64,000 nt of DNA from Raffaelea ambrosiae (GCA_002778195.1 PCDI01000005.1:89908-153907); one strand, 5' to 3'. Counted from the first letter of the stretch, positions 19,721-32,796 are shown. Notes: generated by a model not told the origin, from the letters alone. Made by a program: numbers and translations.

Positions 19721-22251
19721 TTAAACCCCAGCAAAATCAACTACGTACGCGTTTTTCTCAGCTCTGTCTCTCGTGTGCATGCAGGAGGCACTCTGGCGTC
19801 GGTCCAAACGCAGACAGATCGGCCCCAGGCCCCCTTTGCCTTGCTCTCGCGTCCACCCAGACGGGCCGCTCAGCACGCCAGCGACACGTTCGTAGCCTGC
19901 AATCCAAAGCGCCAAAAAGCGCTTGCCGGCCTGTCCAACCATGCGTGCTTTTGGAGGGAAAGAAGACGTGTCTGCAGCAGCAAATGGTGGGTGTTGTGGT
20001 GGTTGTGGCATTTGGGCTGGCTCTTGCGGTGCTTCGTCTTCGGATGTTGACAGTGGTGCCGTTCTGGAACCTCCATTTTCCTCGTTCTTCTTGTTTTCCT
20101 CGCTTCGTTCAGAAACATCACTGGTGTTTAGCACTTTGCTCAGCGCCTGACGCAAGGTGTCAACAGCAATTTGAGCCGCGCTACTCGTCTCGGCCATTGC
20201 CTGCAGATGTTCCAGTGCGCCCTGAAGAGCCTGCCGCATCTTCTGCATCGTCAGGCCGCTGAGATCAAGCGGAAGACACCAACGCTCGGGCGTGGGAAGT
20301 GGCCGAAGTGGCCGAAGCCGGCCTAGAAACACCGGCTGTGTCGACAAGAGGTACCACAGTATCATGGCCGCATCAAACATCGACGCCACAATCCCCGGAA
20401 AATGCCGCCTGTCCAGACCGCTGGCCACCGCCAGTGCACTGTGTTGCTGAGCCGAGGCGGCCGAGTGCGGCGGCCGCTAGCTTGTACCTGTCCCAATCCA
20501 AACTGGTCATAGATGTACCCAGCGAGGCGCGAGCCCGTAGAGCAGGACGGAAGTTCCAGACGCACCAGTCGTTGATGGCCGTGTGCAGGGGGGCACGCTG
20601 CAGCGGCAGCATGGGCCACCGCTCATCCCAGGATGTACCTGGGGATTTCCCCGGGTGCATCAGCTTATCGGTGTCGGCAAAAGCAAAGGCAGCCAGTAGC
20701 AACGAGACGTACCCTTCGCTAGAGTCTCTGAGCGCTTATTGTGATGGACTCCGGCACGTCGTACTCGGCTCCCCGGACGCGGCCGTGGGTGCACCAGCAG
20801 TGGGCCAGATCGACTTTCAGAACCCGTTCAGCGAAGGGATCTGGGCCTTGATCGTTGTCACGCTTGTGTCTTCTGGTGCCATCCATGTGGTGAGGCCGTT
20901 CCCAGATTCCGAACGAAAGCTTTTTTGGGAGAAACGGCGGGCGATCCGTCCGGCGAGCGAGAGTGCTGTCCCAAACGAAGAGAGTGCATAAAATCCTGCA
21001 ACTGGTCTCAATCTCGGTCTCGGTCTCCGTCCCATCTGGCCGTACATGTCGTCGGCCAGTGTCACCTGAAGATTCCATTCCATGCTCTTCTTTCAAACGC
21101 GCTACATCGTAGCGGTATATGCCCACGTTTTGTGCAACGCGGATGACACGGCCCAGAAGGTCTCCCGAACGTGCTGATCTTGTTCTCCTCAATCTGACAC
21201 AGAAGCACAAAGTAAGCCAGATGTTGGACACGAATCAGAGAGCCCCGGTCCCGGTCGTCAGCTGCCTCGGCGATGGCTTCAAGGCTGTGGCCTGCTTCGG
21301 CCGCAGATTCTGCGAGCATCGGCGAGCGAAACGCCGCGAATCTTGTCAGAGGTATGACCGGGACACGGCAAAAAGTGCGGGACGTAAGAGCAAATGCGCA
21401 GGACAAGGACGGCGAAGTCGACATCTGAAGCAGTGGCTACGCGCTCTGTGGACCAGAAGGCATCGTATTCGGATGCGAGTCATGGAATGTGTACCAACTG
21501 GTCCATCCTGCATCTATTAACTGGCTTTCCAATTTCACACTGTAAAGCTTCGAGCCATTTGATCTCAGCCGCAAAGTGCTGCACCAGGAAGTCTAGTACC
21601 GGCCGATCAGGAAGTTGGCAGATGGTCTGACGATACTCTCCAGCAGCTTCAAAAGAAAGCTCTGACGAGCTGGGGTAGAAGTTGGTCTGAGCGACTAGTC
21701 CCAGCTGAAGGAACTCGTGTCAGTAGAATTCTTCATGACCCAGTGGGCCATGAAGAAATAAAAATGGCTTGCCTGTCGACGATGGCCAGGGTGTTGTCTG
21801 CACACCCTTCTCAGTAGCCAAACACGTCGATGAGGGAAGTCCTGGTGCCAGGCATTGACAAATCTCTCGAAGCTGACGGTCTCCCTGGAGATGACATTGC
21901 CTCCACGGATAAGTTTGACTCATCACGGGATATATAATGTCGCAAATTATGAGCATGCCTTGTAATTTCGTTCCGAACTTCTTCTCCAGACCTGCGCAGT
22001 TCTATAGAGTCCGGGGTCGAGATTTGGCCAGACGAGTCTGAAGCATAGACACAGTCTTTCTCTCACTGGCGACGCGAACAGTGATTGCATGGTCTTGTTT
22101 CTAATTTAAACATATGTTTTTTGGTGCTACAAGTAGACTGATACTTACTTGTACCAACAAAATAGGTGGCAGGAAAGGTAGTTTTGTCGCCAGCGCCTGT
22201 CAGCAAAAATGCAGAGGTCTTACAGGACTCGGAGTTCTTTCTCGAGATCAC
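19721..22251 (-). pseudogene. Decayed Zn(II)2Cys6 transcription factor
   Basis: Pieces of a fungal binuclear-zinc regulator occur in order on the minus strand but in several frames. At 22091-22050 the second half of the zinc cluster reads CNHCSRRQ, then a TGA, then EKDCVYAS in the same frame. The TGA could be a mutated arginine codon (CGA to TGA). Further on come a piece with LAYFVLLCQIEENK (about 21,200), then the fungal-specific regulatory domain (LLGRVIRVAQNVGIYRYD, CRILCTLFVWDSTLARRTDRPP in part, FAERVLKVDLAHCW at about 21,170-20,800). Later segments (LLAAFAFADTDKLMHPGK at about 20,700 and a 235-residue C-terminal frame, 20428-19721) need frame changes to join. The first half of the zinc cluster is not recognisable. 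At least one stop and several frameshifts show that it is dead. It may once have controlled an accessory cluster; the target is unknown. Confidence 0.65.
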
Positions 22252-22515
22252 AGAGCTTTGAGAATACTATAAGCCAAGTATAGACTCAATATTTGGTGTT
22301 TAAAGGTGGTTCTCGGACAATTGCTCTTTTTCTACTGAGACATTCAGTTGCACTATCTAATGGGTGTCCCAGTAGGCAAACTCACCGCCTAATTTTCTAG
22401 TGGCAGAAAAAAATGGCAGAAAAAAAGTTCCGTCTCTCAGCGGCAGAAAAAATACAAAGGAAAAAAGAAGGAAAAATAGAAGTTGGCACAAACGGGCTCA
22501 AAGGCACAAGCAAAA

Positions 22516-24942
22516 ATGGCTCTCCAAAAGCGCAAGTCAAGAAGCGACGACTTCTTTCATTATACGATTGAGGATGACGCAGAGATTGAAGACGAGAGCG
22601 ACGACGAAGAGCCCAAGTCAAAGAAGGCGAAGAAGGGCAGCAACGACCATGACGAAGGCGTAGGCGACCTGGATCCCGGATTCCAGTTTTTCGACGAGGA
22701 CGACGATGTCGGCGTTGACGACGATAATACGGGACTGGAATGGACGGGTGCCAATACCGTCGTTGATCTGAACAGCATCATCAAGCGGAGGCGCGAACAG
22801 AAGGAGCAAGCCGACGCAGACGAAGAGGAGGGTGGAGATTTTGAGGGTTTCGGGGACGAAGACAACGAGGGCGAGGACGAGGACGAAGTAGACGTGGAGG
22901 GCCTCATTGATCTGGACGATGGGGACGATGAGGTTCTGGCGGAAGACGGCTTTGGCATGGGAGCGGACTCCGAGGACTCCACGGAGGGCGGCAACGAGAA
23001 GCATGGCAGCGGGGATGACGACGACGAAAGCGTTGCGTCAGACGACTCGGTGGCCACGCCTACCGGCCACCCAGACGACCACAAGAACGGCCAGAGCGAC
23101 GACGACAACGACGACAACGAGTCGGTGTCGAGCGAAGAGGACTCGGAGGAGGCGGCGCGCCAGAAGGCCTTCTTTGCGGACGGCGAAATGGAAAAGGCCA
23201 AGGCCAAGGCCGGCAAGAAGAGCAAGAACTCGGCAGGCTCGGGTCCGAGCTCGTTCATGGAGATGCGGCTCTTCTCGCCGCCGATCCTGCGTGGCATCTC
23301 GGCCGCCGGGTTCGAAACCCCGACCGAGATCCAGGCCAAGACCATTCCGTTTGGCATGCGCGGCAAGGACCTGGTGGCCCAGGCCATCACGGGCTCCGGC
23401 AAGACGGCAGCCTTCTTGCTGCCTATCCTGGAGCGTCTCCTCTTCCGCCCGAACCAGGTGCCGACGACGCGCGTGGTCATCTTGACGCCCGCCCGCGAGC
23501 TGGCCATGCAGTGCCACAAGATGGCGGCCAAGCTGGCCAGCTTCACGTCCATCACCATGGCGCTGACCATCGGCGGCACGTCGTTCAAGTCGTCCGAGGC
23601 AAACCTGCGCTCCCGGCCCGACATTGTCATCGGCACGCCCGGTCGTTTCATCGACCACATGCGCAACTCGCCCAACTTTGCCGTCGACCGCGTCGAGATC
23701 CTCGTGCTCGACGAGGCCGATCGCATGCTGCAGGACGGTTTCGCCGACGAGCTCAACGAGATTGTCAAGACGCTGCCCCGGGGCCGCCAGACCATGCTCT
23801 TCTCTGCCACCATGGGCACCTCGGTCGACTCGCTCATCCGCGTCGGTCTCAGCAGGCCTGTGCGCATCCGCGCCGGCCAGGAGGACGACGAGAACCGGAC
23901 CGAGAGCCGGACGGCGGCGACCCTGACCCAGGAGTTTGTGCGTCTGCGGCCCACCCGAGAGGCCGCCCGCATGGGCACGCTCCTGCAGCTGTGCACCACG
24001 CTCTACCGCGACCATGCCATCATCTTCTTCCGCGAGAAGCGCTACATCCACGAGGCGCGCATCGTCTTTGGGCTGCTGGACATCTCGTGCGTCGAGCTGC
24101 ACGGCGACATGAAGCAGGCCGACCGTACGGAGGCGCTCGAGGCCTTCAGACGCGGCTCCGTGCGCTTCATGCTGGCCTCGGACCTGGCCTCGCGTGGTCT
24201 CGATATCCAGGGCGTGCAGACCGTCATCAACTACGAGGTCCCCAAGACCACCGAGGACTACATCCACCGCATCGGCCGCACGGCACGTGCGGGCCGCCGC
24301 GGCGTGGCCGTGACCATTGTGACCGAGCAGGACCGCAAGTTTGTCAAGTCGGCCGTCAAGGCGATACGGGGCAAGGGTGCCGACGGGAAACAGACCAAAA
24401 AATCCGAGCTCGCCATCAAGAGCCGCTCCGTCGACCCGGCCGCCGCCGACGAGTGGCAGGCCAAGATCGACGCGCTGGAGGAAGACGTCGCCGAGATCAT
24501 CAAGGAGGAGCGCCAGGCACGGGCAGTGGCCAAGGCCGAGATGGAGGTGAAGCGCGGTGAGAATCTGCTGCTGCACCGCGACGACATCATGTCGCGGCCG
24601 AAGAAGACATGGTTCGAGTCGACACGGGAGAAGGAGGCCAAGAAGCAGCGGGAGCAGAAGGAGCGCAAGGAGGGAGGCAAGGCTGCTGTCGGGCAGCAGG
24701 ACGACAGGGTCGAAACATCCTTGGACAAGATGCGCGAGCGGCTCAAGGGCCGCTGGGCGAACGGCAAGCTGAGCAACAAGGACCGCAAGCGTCTGGACGC
24801 GAAGAAGGAGCGCCTGGATGGCTTGGGCGGCATGAAGCTGAAGCAAGAGAAGAAGGCGATTGCTGCCACTGTTGGTCGGGGTAAGCCTGGAAATGCCGGA
24901 AAGGGCAAAGGCAAGGGGGGGAAGGGCAAGGCCAAGCGCTGA
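22516..24942 (+). CDS. DRS1: DEAD-box RNA helicase Drs1 (60S ribosome assembly)
   Basis: 808 residues, single exon. Start ATG 22516; the frame is open a little upstream but without ATG. An acidic N-terminal third (runs of D and E) is typical of Drs1. The helicase core follows: Q motif region GFETPTEIQAKTIP, Walker A AITGSGKTAAF (about residue 290), PARELAMQ, TPGRFIDH, DEAD in VLDEADRML (about 398), FSATM (about 429), RGLDIQGV, and motif VI YIHRIGRTARAGRRG (about 585). The basic C-terminal tail, including a Gly/Lys-rich end, fits a nucleolar protein. Yeast Drs1 is an essential nucleolar ATPase for 27S pre-rRNA processing and 60S subunit formation. All catalytic motifs are intact. A purine-rich stretch of short A runs lies just before the start. 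Confidence 0.93.
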   Translation: MALQKRKSRSDDFFHYTIEDDAEIEDESDDEEPKSKKAKKGSNDHDEGVGDLDPGFQFFDEDDDVGVDDDNTGLEWTGANTVVDLNSIIKRRREQKEQADADEEEGGDFEGFGDEDNEGEDEDEVDVEGLIDLDDGDDEVLAEDGFGMGADSEDSTEGGNEKHGSGDDDDESVASDDSVATPTGHPDDHKNGQSDDDNDDNESVSSEEDSEEAARQKAFFADGEMEKAKAKAGKKSKNSAGSGPSSFMEMRLFSPPILRGISAAGFETPTEIQAKTIPFGMRGKDLVAQAITGSGKTAAFLLPILERLLFRPNQVPTTRVVILTPARELAMQCHKMAAKLASFTSITMALTIGGTSFKSSEANLRSRPDIVIGTPGRFIDHMRNSPNFAVDRVEILVLDEADRMLQDGFADELNEIVKTLPRGRQTMLFSATMGTSVDSLIRVGLSRPVRIRAGQEDDENRTESRTAATLTQEFVRLRPTREAARMGTLLQLCTTLYRDHAIIFFREKRYIHEARIVFGLLDISCVELHGDMKQADRTEALEAFRRGSVRFMLASDLASRGLDIQGVQTVINYEVPKTTEDYIHRIGRTARAGRRGVAVTIVTEQDRKFVKSAVKAIRGKGADGKQTKKSELAIKSRSVDPAAADEWQAKIDALEEDVAEIIKEERQARAVAKAEMEVKRGENLLLHRDDIMSRPKKTWFESTREKEAKKQREQKERKEGGKAAVGQQDDRVETSLDKMRERLKGRWANGKLSNKDRKRLDAKKERLDGLGGMKLKQEKKAIAATVGRGKPGNAGKGKGKGGKGKAKR

Positions 24943-25799
24943 AAAAAAAAAAAAAAAGGAAGCATGAATATGAAGTCTAGTGTTTATAGAAAAGGTTTTT
25001 GTTTTTGAACATTTCACTTTGGAGTAGCAATGCATAGCTCAAAAAAACTACATAGATACCAAAAAGAGACAACACAATCCCAAGCTTGAATATTTGTTTG
25101 CAATCCCTGGTCGTGGTCTGCTTTTGGTCGTTCTGGTCAAAATTTGATTGTCCTTTAACCAAGTCATACTTCTGATTGCAATTCTGGCCATGATTCTTTG
25201 ACAGGTCTGCGCTGCAAGACATCAAGAGGCGTTAAAGTCCGAGACCTTGGGCCAAATACGCAAAAAATACTCCCAGAGACTAGAACTACTTGTAACATGT
25301 CCAGGTGCTTGCCGTACAAAGCCAGCCGACATGGCGCAAAATGCAAGGCACAGCGGACAGAGTAAATAATACTGCTTCAACCAGGAGAGAAAATCTTTTG
25401 GTATTGCCATGCCAGTATTTAATTTGTCATATTAGCAGTTGTGCTAAAAAGCGATCATTTTTACATGGGGTTTGACAGTCATTACCGAGACGTGGGAACC
25501 AAGAAAAAGCCAAACGAGAACCGAAAAGACAGAGTAAACACGATGGTTGTTCAAACAAAATATGTATAGAACCAATGGACTGTTTCTCTTTGAGAAAGGG
25601 AACAAATTTGGCACAAAAAAAATGCCATGAAGAATAACCGAAACATGCAAGAGGATAATCCAAAATAAAACCAAAAAAAAAACAAGAGAGAGAACACAAT
25701 ACACAAAAAAAAAAAAAAAAAAACAATCATAGCCCCCATAGAGAGACCAAAAGGATATCCAAAATGGGGTGTCCCATCTACACCCTGACTGGCACACAC
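24943..25799. other. Convergent AT-richer spacer
   Basis: This stretch lies between the ends of two convergent genes (Drs1 and the Dip2-like gene). It has long A runs, for example 24944-24958 and about 25,706-25,724, and no supportable coding sequence; frames here translate homopolymers. It likely contains both polyadenylation regions. Confidence 0.5.
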
Positions 25800-28700
25800 T
25801 CAGTTCTTCGTGTTCAAGTCATCGGCGAGGTTCATACCCATAATCGCCTCGTGTGTCCAGTCCTCTTCTGTCGGTTGGCGCTGCTGCTGCTGTTGCTGGT
25901 GCTGCCCATGCAGCGTCCAATCCTCGCTCATCGACGGCCGCCCATCTACACCTGGGAGCAATATCTGGGGCGGTGGCTGCCCGCCAGGTAGTGTCGATAG
26001 ATCCTGTGCGCCGCCATAGCCCACGGTCGGTTTCGAACCCACAGACAGTGGAAAGTCGTTGCCTTCACCATCGCCAGGCAGTGGCAGCGAGCCGATGCGC
26101 GCCTGTGTTGGTGTCGTGTCACTGCCCATCTCGACGGCGCCAGCAGGGATCACCACCGACCCGTCGGCAGGCATCTCGACAGCGCCGCCGGTCGGCGGTG
26201 GTGGCGAGGACAGAGCACCAGCACCACCATAGTAGGCACTGTTTTCGTGCTGCTGCTCCAGTTCGCGCTGCTCCAGGATCTGCGGCGGCGCGGCGGCCGC
26301 CTGGTCGTTGCGCAGACTGGTGCGCATGCTGCCGAGGCTGGTGCGGTTGCCGTCGGCGGTTGTGGTCGACGCGCCATCGGTACCAGCACCGCCCGCGCTG
26401 CCTCCTCCAGTTTGCTCCATGGCCGACGCCGCGTCCATGTCCTTGATGGCAAACTGCGCCATGGTGCGCATCTTGCGCGAGACCCAGTTGGCCAGGATCT
26501 TGCCACGCTGCTTCTCGCCCAGACGCGACCGGGGGAAGTCGCCCCGGTTGACAAACGCCACAATGTCGACAATCACCTGGTGCTCGTTGAGGATAGCATT
26601 CACAATCACCGGCACAATCGACGCAAGGTAGGCCTTTCTGGCGACTTCCACCAACACCACCACAAGACCACCGGCTTGGAACACGGCACTGTAACGAATT
26701 AGCTTTTTTGATAAAAGAAAGCGAAAGAAGGAGAAGGAAACGAAAAAAAAAAGAGGAAAAAAAAACCAAACAAACATAAAAACATATAAACATTAAAACT
26801 TACCAACCTCCAGGAACAATGCTCCTGTGGCAACGCTCGACCGAGTTCTCAATATCCATGGGGAAGTGGCTGAGGCCGTTGATCTCAAAGGTCTCGCCGA
26901 CGCTGCCCAGGACGAAGAGCACCTGCATGTCTACCAGGGCCCCGCTCGGGCCGATGGGCCTGCTGACGCTGTGCAAGAAACCCAGGTCGCCGGTGCGCAC
27001 GTACCGTATGCTTGGGTCGCCGTCGACGGTGTGGCCATCGAAGCGTTCCGAGTCAAAGGCATCGCGCGAGCCGTAAAACGACTTGACACAGGCCTCCGAG
27101 TCGACCCAGATCTCACCGTACTCGCCATCGAGGCAGAGCAGGCGGCTCTCCGGGTTGACAATGGCTATTTGGGTGGAGACTGGGACCATGCCCGAGTCTT
27201 GCACCAGCAGCGCCCGGGGGTTCGTGTCCGGGTCAATGGGCAGGACCAGGCCCCGCCGCAGGGCCTTGGTGTCGAGCCACAGCTCGATCGGCTCGATGCA
27301 CATGTATGACCGCGACGCAATCATGGGGTTCAGCACGTGGGAGTAGACCGTGTTGATCGCCGTGCGGTCCAGGCCGGTCGCCGCAAAGTGCATCCGCACC
27401 TTCTGGAACACGTCCACCCGGGGGCGGCTGTCGGCTGTGATCATCATATTCTTGAGCTCGTGCAGCGTAAATCCTTTGCCTGGCATCACGGCCATCGCAT
27501 GGTCCAGCATCTGCGGTGTCGCGTACGTGTCCTTGATCTTGTACCGGGACAGGATCAAGAAGAGCGACAGGGGGTTCTGGGCGAACTCGACCGGGGACAG
27601 AAGGTACGTCGGGGTGCCAATGTAGATGCCCATCAGACAGGTGTGGATGAATCCCAGGCCCGTTGTGCTGCGAACGCAGCCGAGCACCGGACGCGAGCTA
27701 GTCATCTGGCATGTCTCCTTTTGCACCTTGCACATGCCCAGTATCGTGTCGTGGCTGAGCTGCACGGCCATGCGGCGCTGGTCGGGCGTCCAGTATGTCC
27801 AGATGAGGGCTGGGTAGCCCGACTGGACCCAGGCCGGGTCCATTGTCAGGCCGAGGTCGCGCAGGCCGTTGTTCTGCTTGGGGGGGCGCGACGTGTTGAA
27901 CGTGCTGGGCACCGCCACCTTGAGGACCTGGGCTGACTGCTTGATGTGCTGGGAGACGGGCTTCATTTTGAGCAGGTGGTCGACGTCCTGGTTGACGAGG
28001 ACGGCCTTGACCTTGTAGTCGGAAATGAGATGCAGGTAGGCCGGCACATCTTCGGACAGGCGGTTCTGGTCCATGGGCGCCATGGGGATCACGACGACGC
28101 CTAGGTTCAGGCACGCGTGAACGGAAAACACAAAGTCCTCCGAGTGCGTGTACATCAGCACCGCGTGGTCGCCGGCGCGCAGCTTCGCCTTGTTCTTGAG
28201 GTACATGGCCACGGCGGCCACGCGCGTGTCGAATTTCTTCCACGTGATGCCCTTGCCCTCCTTGCCGCGGCCGTCAATGGTGCAGTAGGACAGCTCTTCG
28301 GGCTGGCGGGCGACGCGCCACTGGATCAGGTCGGTAATGCTGGTAAAGTTGTTGAGCGGCGTCGAGGTCTTGTCGTCGATCACCACTTCGCGGCGGTCGA
28401 TGCCGGAATATTGGTTGTCGGACCCGTCCAGTATCTGGGCACGCGAGTTGGACGCGATGTCGGACCAGATGCCCCCCATGGGGTCGACGCCAAAGGGCAG
28501 GTTGAGCACGGCGTGCTCGACGCCAAACTTGACATGCACGCACATCAGGTTGCCGAGGTCGAACTCGCGGCGACACATCATGTTCCCGATCTCGCGCCGG
28601 CCGTTCTTGAGCACGCGAGGCAGAGCGTTGGGGGCCGTAACCATGACGCAGTACACCCGCAGGCTGTGCACCTGCATCAGCACGTCCATGCAGCGCTCGG

Positions 28701-31700
28701 CCAGCGAGTCGAGGAGGGCCGTGTCCAGCTGCCGGGGCGGCCCGCCAGCCGTGGCCGGCGCCGTGGACGCTGCCGACGTTTCGAGGAGCACAATGGGCAG
28801 GTGCTCTTCGTTGACAAACACGTCGAATGCGGAGCAGTCGAAGATTTTGGGGATCGTCCGCAGGATGGTCAGCACAATGTGCTGGACGAAGAAGTATCGA
28901 TATTCGACCAGCTCGTTGTCGTCCTCCACCCACTCAACCTTCTGGCGGATGCGGTCCTCGTACAGGCCGAGCACAAAGATCTTGCCCTCGATGACGGTGC
29001 CCAGAAGCCCAGTGCGGAGGAACTCCAGATCCACCACCGTCGGTGTCGGCTCGCCAGGGTCGAACTTGTAGGGCCGCGCATGGAAGATCTGCTCCGTGTG
29101 TTTGGGCAGCGCCCAGAAGCCGCCCGAGAGGGACGGAGAGTCCACCCAGATCTCGCCAATGGTATTGGGCGACGACAGCAGGCAGTTCTCCGGGTCGACC
29201 ACGGCCAGGGTGGCGTCCGGGATGGGATAGCCAAAGGCCCCGACCCGCACGGTGCCGGCCTCGTGCTGGCGCCTCCGTGCCTCCTCGCCCACGGCCAAGA
29301 TCACGACCTCGTTCGTCTTGAGCGCCTCACTGTCGAGCAGGACCTCGCTGAGCTCGTTCTTGGTGTGCTGCTTTTCCTTGTTGGTGGTGCCGCCGCCCAG
29401 GAGAGTGCCGAAGCCGGTGCTGGCGCCGGCGTCTTTCGTGTCGCCGTTGCCGCCGTCGCCGCCGTCTTCCGAGTCCGAGACGTCGCCGAGGTCGAGCTTG
29501 AGCGGGCAGCCCATGCGCTCTTCGCCGCCCAGCCAGTCCCGGATGCTGATGACCATGCCGCCGTGCTCGGGCAGGCACAGCATGGGCGCGACAACCTCGC
29601 GGGCGCGGCTGTTCCGCAGCGGGCGCAGCCAGCGGTCGGCCAGGATCTCGTGGAACTCGGAGTCGACGGTCAGGGTGTCGACCAGACACAGCTTGACCGC
29701 CTGGAAGTTGGGCTCCATGCCCTTCTTGTAGTTGCGGGTGGTCATCGGGTCCTGCTGGTAGTTGTAGACGGCGCGCTTCAGCCCGGGGTAGTCGGCCACC
29801 ATGAGGGTGGCCTTGTACTTGGTGATGAGATGGGCGTAGAGGCCAGGGACGTCGGTGGCCTTGCTCTCCATCCACACGGCCGTGTGGCCGCCGTAGACGG
29901 CAAACAGCACGCCCAGGATCATGCCGATGCCCTGGCGCGGGTCGAGATAGGACAGCAGGATCTCGCTGCTGGCGCCGCCGCCGATCAGGCGGCCGTTCCT
30001 GTCGCGCAGCGAGCTGCTGAACGTGTCGTTGGGGCGGTTGCTCGGCACGGTGGTGACGACGGCGCTCAGGCAGGCCAGCTGGTGCATAATGGTGCGGTGG
30101 CTCAGGACGACGCCGCGCAGGTCCCCGGTCGGGGCCCGCGAGAACTCGATATAGGCCAGGTCGGGCACGGACAGGGGGGGCACGTCGTCCTTCTTCTTGG
30201 GATGGAAGCTGCCAAACTCGTTGGTCTTCCACCACTCCACGCCCTTGGGCCAGTTCAGCTTGTGCGTGGTGATGTCGCGCTGGAACGTCTTGAGATTGTT
30301 CTCGGTGGTCAGGGCCAGGTGGGCCTGGGTCGAGGTGAGGATCAGGTTCAGCTTCTGGTAGTCGTGGAACTCGTTGATGGGCACGGCCACGACGCCGGCG
30401 ATGAAACAGCCGAGCAGGGCGATGGCAAACTCGATGATCTCGCTGTCGCGGTACACCAGGGCGACGCGATCTCCTCTGTAGAGCGAGCTCTTGTCCCGGA
30501 TGACCTGGGCGACCTTCTCGGCGCGGGACGCCAGCTTCTCCCAGGTGATGGATGCGATCTCCTTACCTCGGCTGTCCAGCACCCAGTAGGCCGGCGACTT
30601 GGCGATGGTGCGGCCACGGTGGCGCAGGACTGCGGCGATGTTGTCGAACTTGCTCATCGGCGTGTTGCTGTCGTGCGGGTCGTAGATGGCAAAGGGCACC
30701 TCGCGCGGCTCCAGCGGCAGCTGGTACTCGAGCGCGTCGGCCGGCGGCAGGTCGTTGGAGGTCAGCATGGGCGGCGCCTGGGCGGCCGTGGGCGAGAAGG
30801 CATCGCCCATCGAGTAGCGCTGGCCCATGTCAGGCGAGAAGGGCACGCCGCCGCCGCCGGGGCCGCCGGGGCCGGAGGAGTAGCGCTGGGCACCGCCATA
30901 GTCGCCGGCCATGGTGCCCTGGTCGTACGCCTGTTGGCCGGCAAAATCGGAGAAATAGCCCTGCGAGTCCAGAAGGGTACCGGTGCGGCTGTCGTAGGGG
31001 TTCTGCGAGCTCAGCATGCTCGGGTTGCCGCTGTTGTCCGCGTAGCTGCCGTATGGCTGCTGGTCCGGGTTGAAGGCGTAGTCGGTCGACACCATCGTCG
31101 CGGATCGCGAGGGGTCAGTGCCGGTTCTTGACGGCGGGCCCATGAAGCCGCCGGGGCCGCCGCCAGAGCTCCCTGGCGCCAGACGGAGAAAGATAGACTC
31201 GGGGTGGGAGGCCTGCTGCTCGGCGATCGGGCCGCCGGGGGCCAGGAGAGCTGTGGGGTTCGTCGGGGAGGGGGTGGTGGCCGAGGTCGGGGAGTAGGGC
31301 GTCGGGTTGGATCCGGGCGCATTGGCATTCAGGGCAGCGAAGGCGGCACCCCGGTGGCCCTCGGAAGACTGGTATCCCCCGGCGCCGTTGCCAGGCTGCG
31401 CCTGGAGGGCTGCGGCGGCCGGAGAGTCGGCAAAGCCGCCAGCCATGCCATACTGCGAGAAGAGCTGGGTGCGGCGCTTGTTGTATCTGCAGGACGGGAG
31501 AAGAGTCAGCACGAGGGCAAGGGGGACGCGGGTCGAGACGGGAGTGTTCTGTGGTCGTGTACGTACCCCTTGGTGGTGATGTCGCCTTCCTGCGGGTCAG
31601 AATCAAGCTTCCTGTTAGCACTTTGCATTTCCAGTCGAGCAAGCTCCACGCGGGCACTCTTCGCCGCCAGAACGCACCTCGAGCTCCCGGTCCAGCTCCT

Positions 31701-31737
31701 GGAGCCGCTGCTGCAGGTCGGGACCGAGTTGGGCCAT
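25800..31737 (-). CDS. Dip2/CPS1-like protein with two adenylation-type domains
   Basis: Four exons: 31737-31678, 31589-31567, 31486-26804 and 26688-25800, giving about 1884 residues. Introns have GTGCGT, GTACGT and GTAAGT donors. The first three exons rebuild a DMAP1-binding domain (LQQRLQELDRELE, EGDITTKGYNKRRTQLF). After a Gly/Pro/Ser-rich linker come two acyl-CoA-synthetase-like (AMP-binding) folds: one from about residue 310 (YWVLDSRGKEIASITWEKL, YRGDRVALVYRDS) and one from about 1080 (SYCTIDGRGKEGKGITWKKF, LRAGDHAVLMYTHSEDFVF). The last intron rebuilds IVPGGCAVFQAGGLVVVLVEV, a conserved family block. Dip2 proteins (yeast Cmr2, fungal CPS1) regulate selected diacylglycerol pools, and CPS1 has been linked to fungal virulence. 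The C-terminal 200 residues are low-complexity. The gene is intact. Confidence 0.9.
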
Positions 31738-32796
31738 GTTTGCTGCGGGCGCTGGCCGTCGTCGGGCGCGTGCACAGAGGACGGATGCGGCCGAAGAATA
31801 TAAGCTGGATGGAAGAGAGTGGCGGCTTCCAAGGCTTTGCGGGAGGCGCCGGCGGCCAGGAGAGACACGCGGGGGGCGTGGTGTGGAGACCCTGGCGTCT
31901 GGATGACGGAAGAAAAATAGCACTGCTTCAGCGATACGGGCAGGCCGTGCAACATAAGGGTTTGCCACAGGCCGAGGTGGTGTTCGTATTGGGATGGCGG
32001 CCACGCGCCGGCATTGCCCTCCAAAAAGGACCAAGTTGACGATTCTGCAGCGGCGGGTCTCGTGACGTAACAGGGGGAGAGGGGGGGGCAGAAAAACAAA
32101 AATAAAAATAAAAAAAACAACAGAGAACAGAGAAACAAAGGCCTCGGCGGGCAAGGTCGTCCGCAGGGCCAGACAAATGCACCGTAAAACCGTCAAAAGA
32201 GGGTGGTCTCTTTTTTGAACTATGCGGAGAGCCAGCCGTTGAAGAGATGTGCAGTGTACTCGTAGGGTGCACAGTTGGACGGCACTGTCCGGCACTGTCC
32301 GGGTCTGTCCAGGCTCGCTGTCCAGGGGCGATCCAGCACGGCCCAGCACTCCTGCAGCTGCCGCCGCAGCCACCCGGCCGCCTAAAATAGAAGCCGCACA
32401 CAGTACGGCTTCGGTTGCGGCTTCTATCCAGCGGTGGCAGTGGTGGGGTAAATACGAGCCTGTGTTTTACCCGGATCAATAAGCAGCCGGAAGTGCCTGC
32501 CCCAAACGGCTCGGGAGGCTCGTTGCTCCTTCCTCTGTGGATTCCATTCTATGCAAGGGAGACCACGCCGCCAGGTTGCAGGCGGCGGGCCAAATATTTG
32601 CACCTGAAACGAAGCTTGGGCTTGCATCGTCGAGCAAGCACACCGTGCTATGCAGCCAGCCTTCACCTTCCCACCCGCACACAGACAAGGCTCGTGCAAT
32701 GGACAAGAGTCGTCTCGTGTGCGTGGCTGGTCGAGTCTCCGTGACACCCGAATGGTGCAGCATGGCAGCCAGCGCACACCGGCCCGGCCAAGCGGC

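Noticed and set aside
23038..25035. Open frame of 665 residues on the minus strand
   Set aside because: It is antisense to Drs1, whose helicase motifs are all in the plus-strand frame.
28117..31131. Open frame of 1004 residues on the plus strand
   Set aside because: It lies antisense to the well-supported Dip2-like gene and has biased composition from GC-rich codons; it is a shadow frame.
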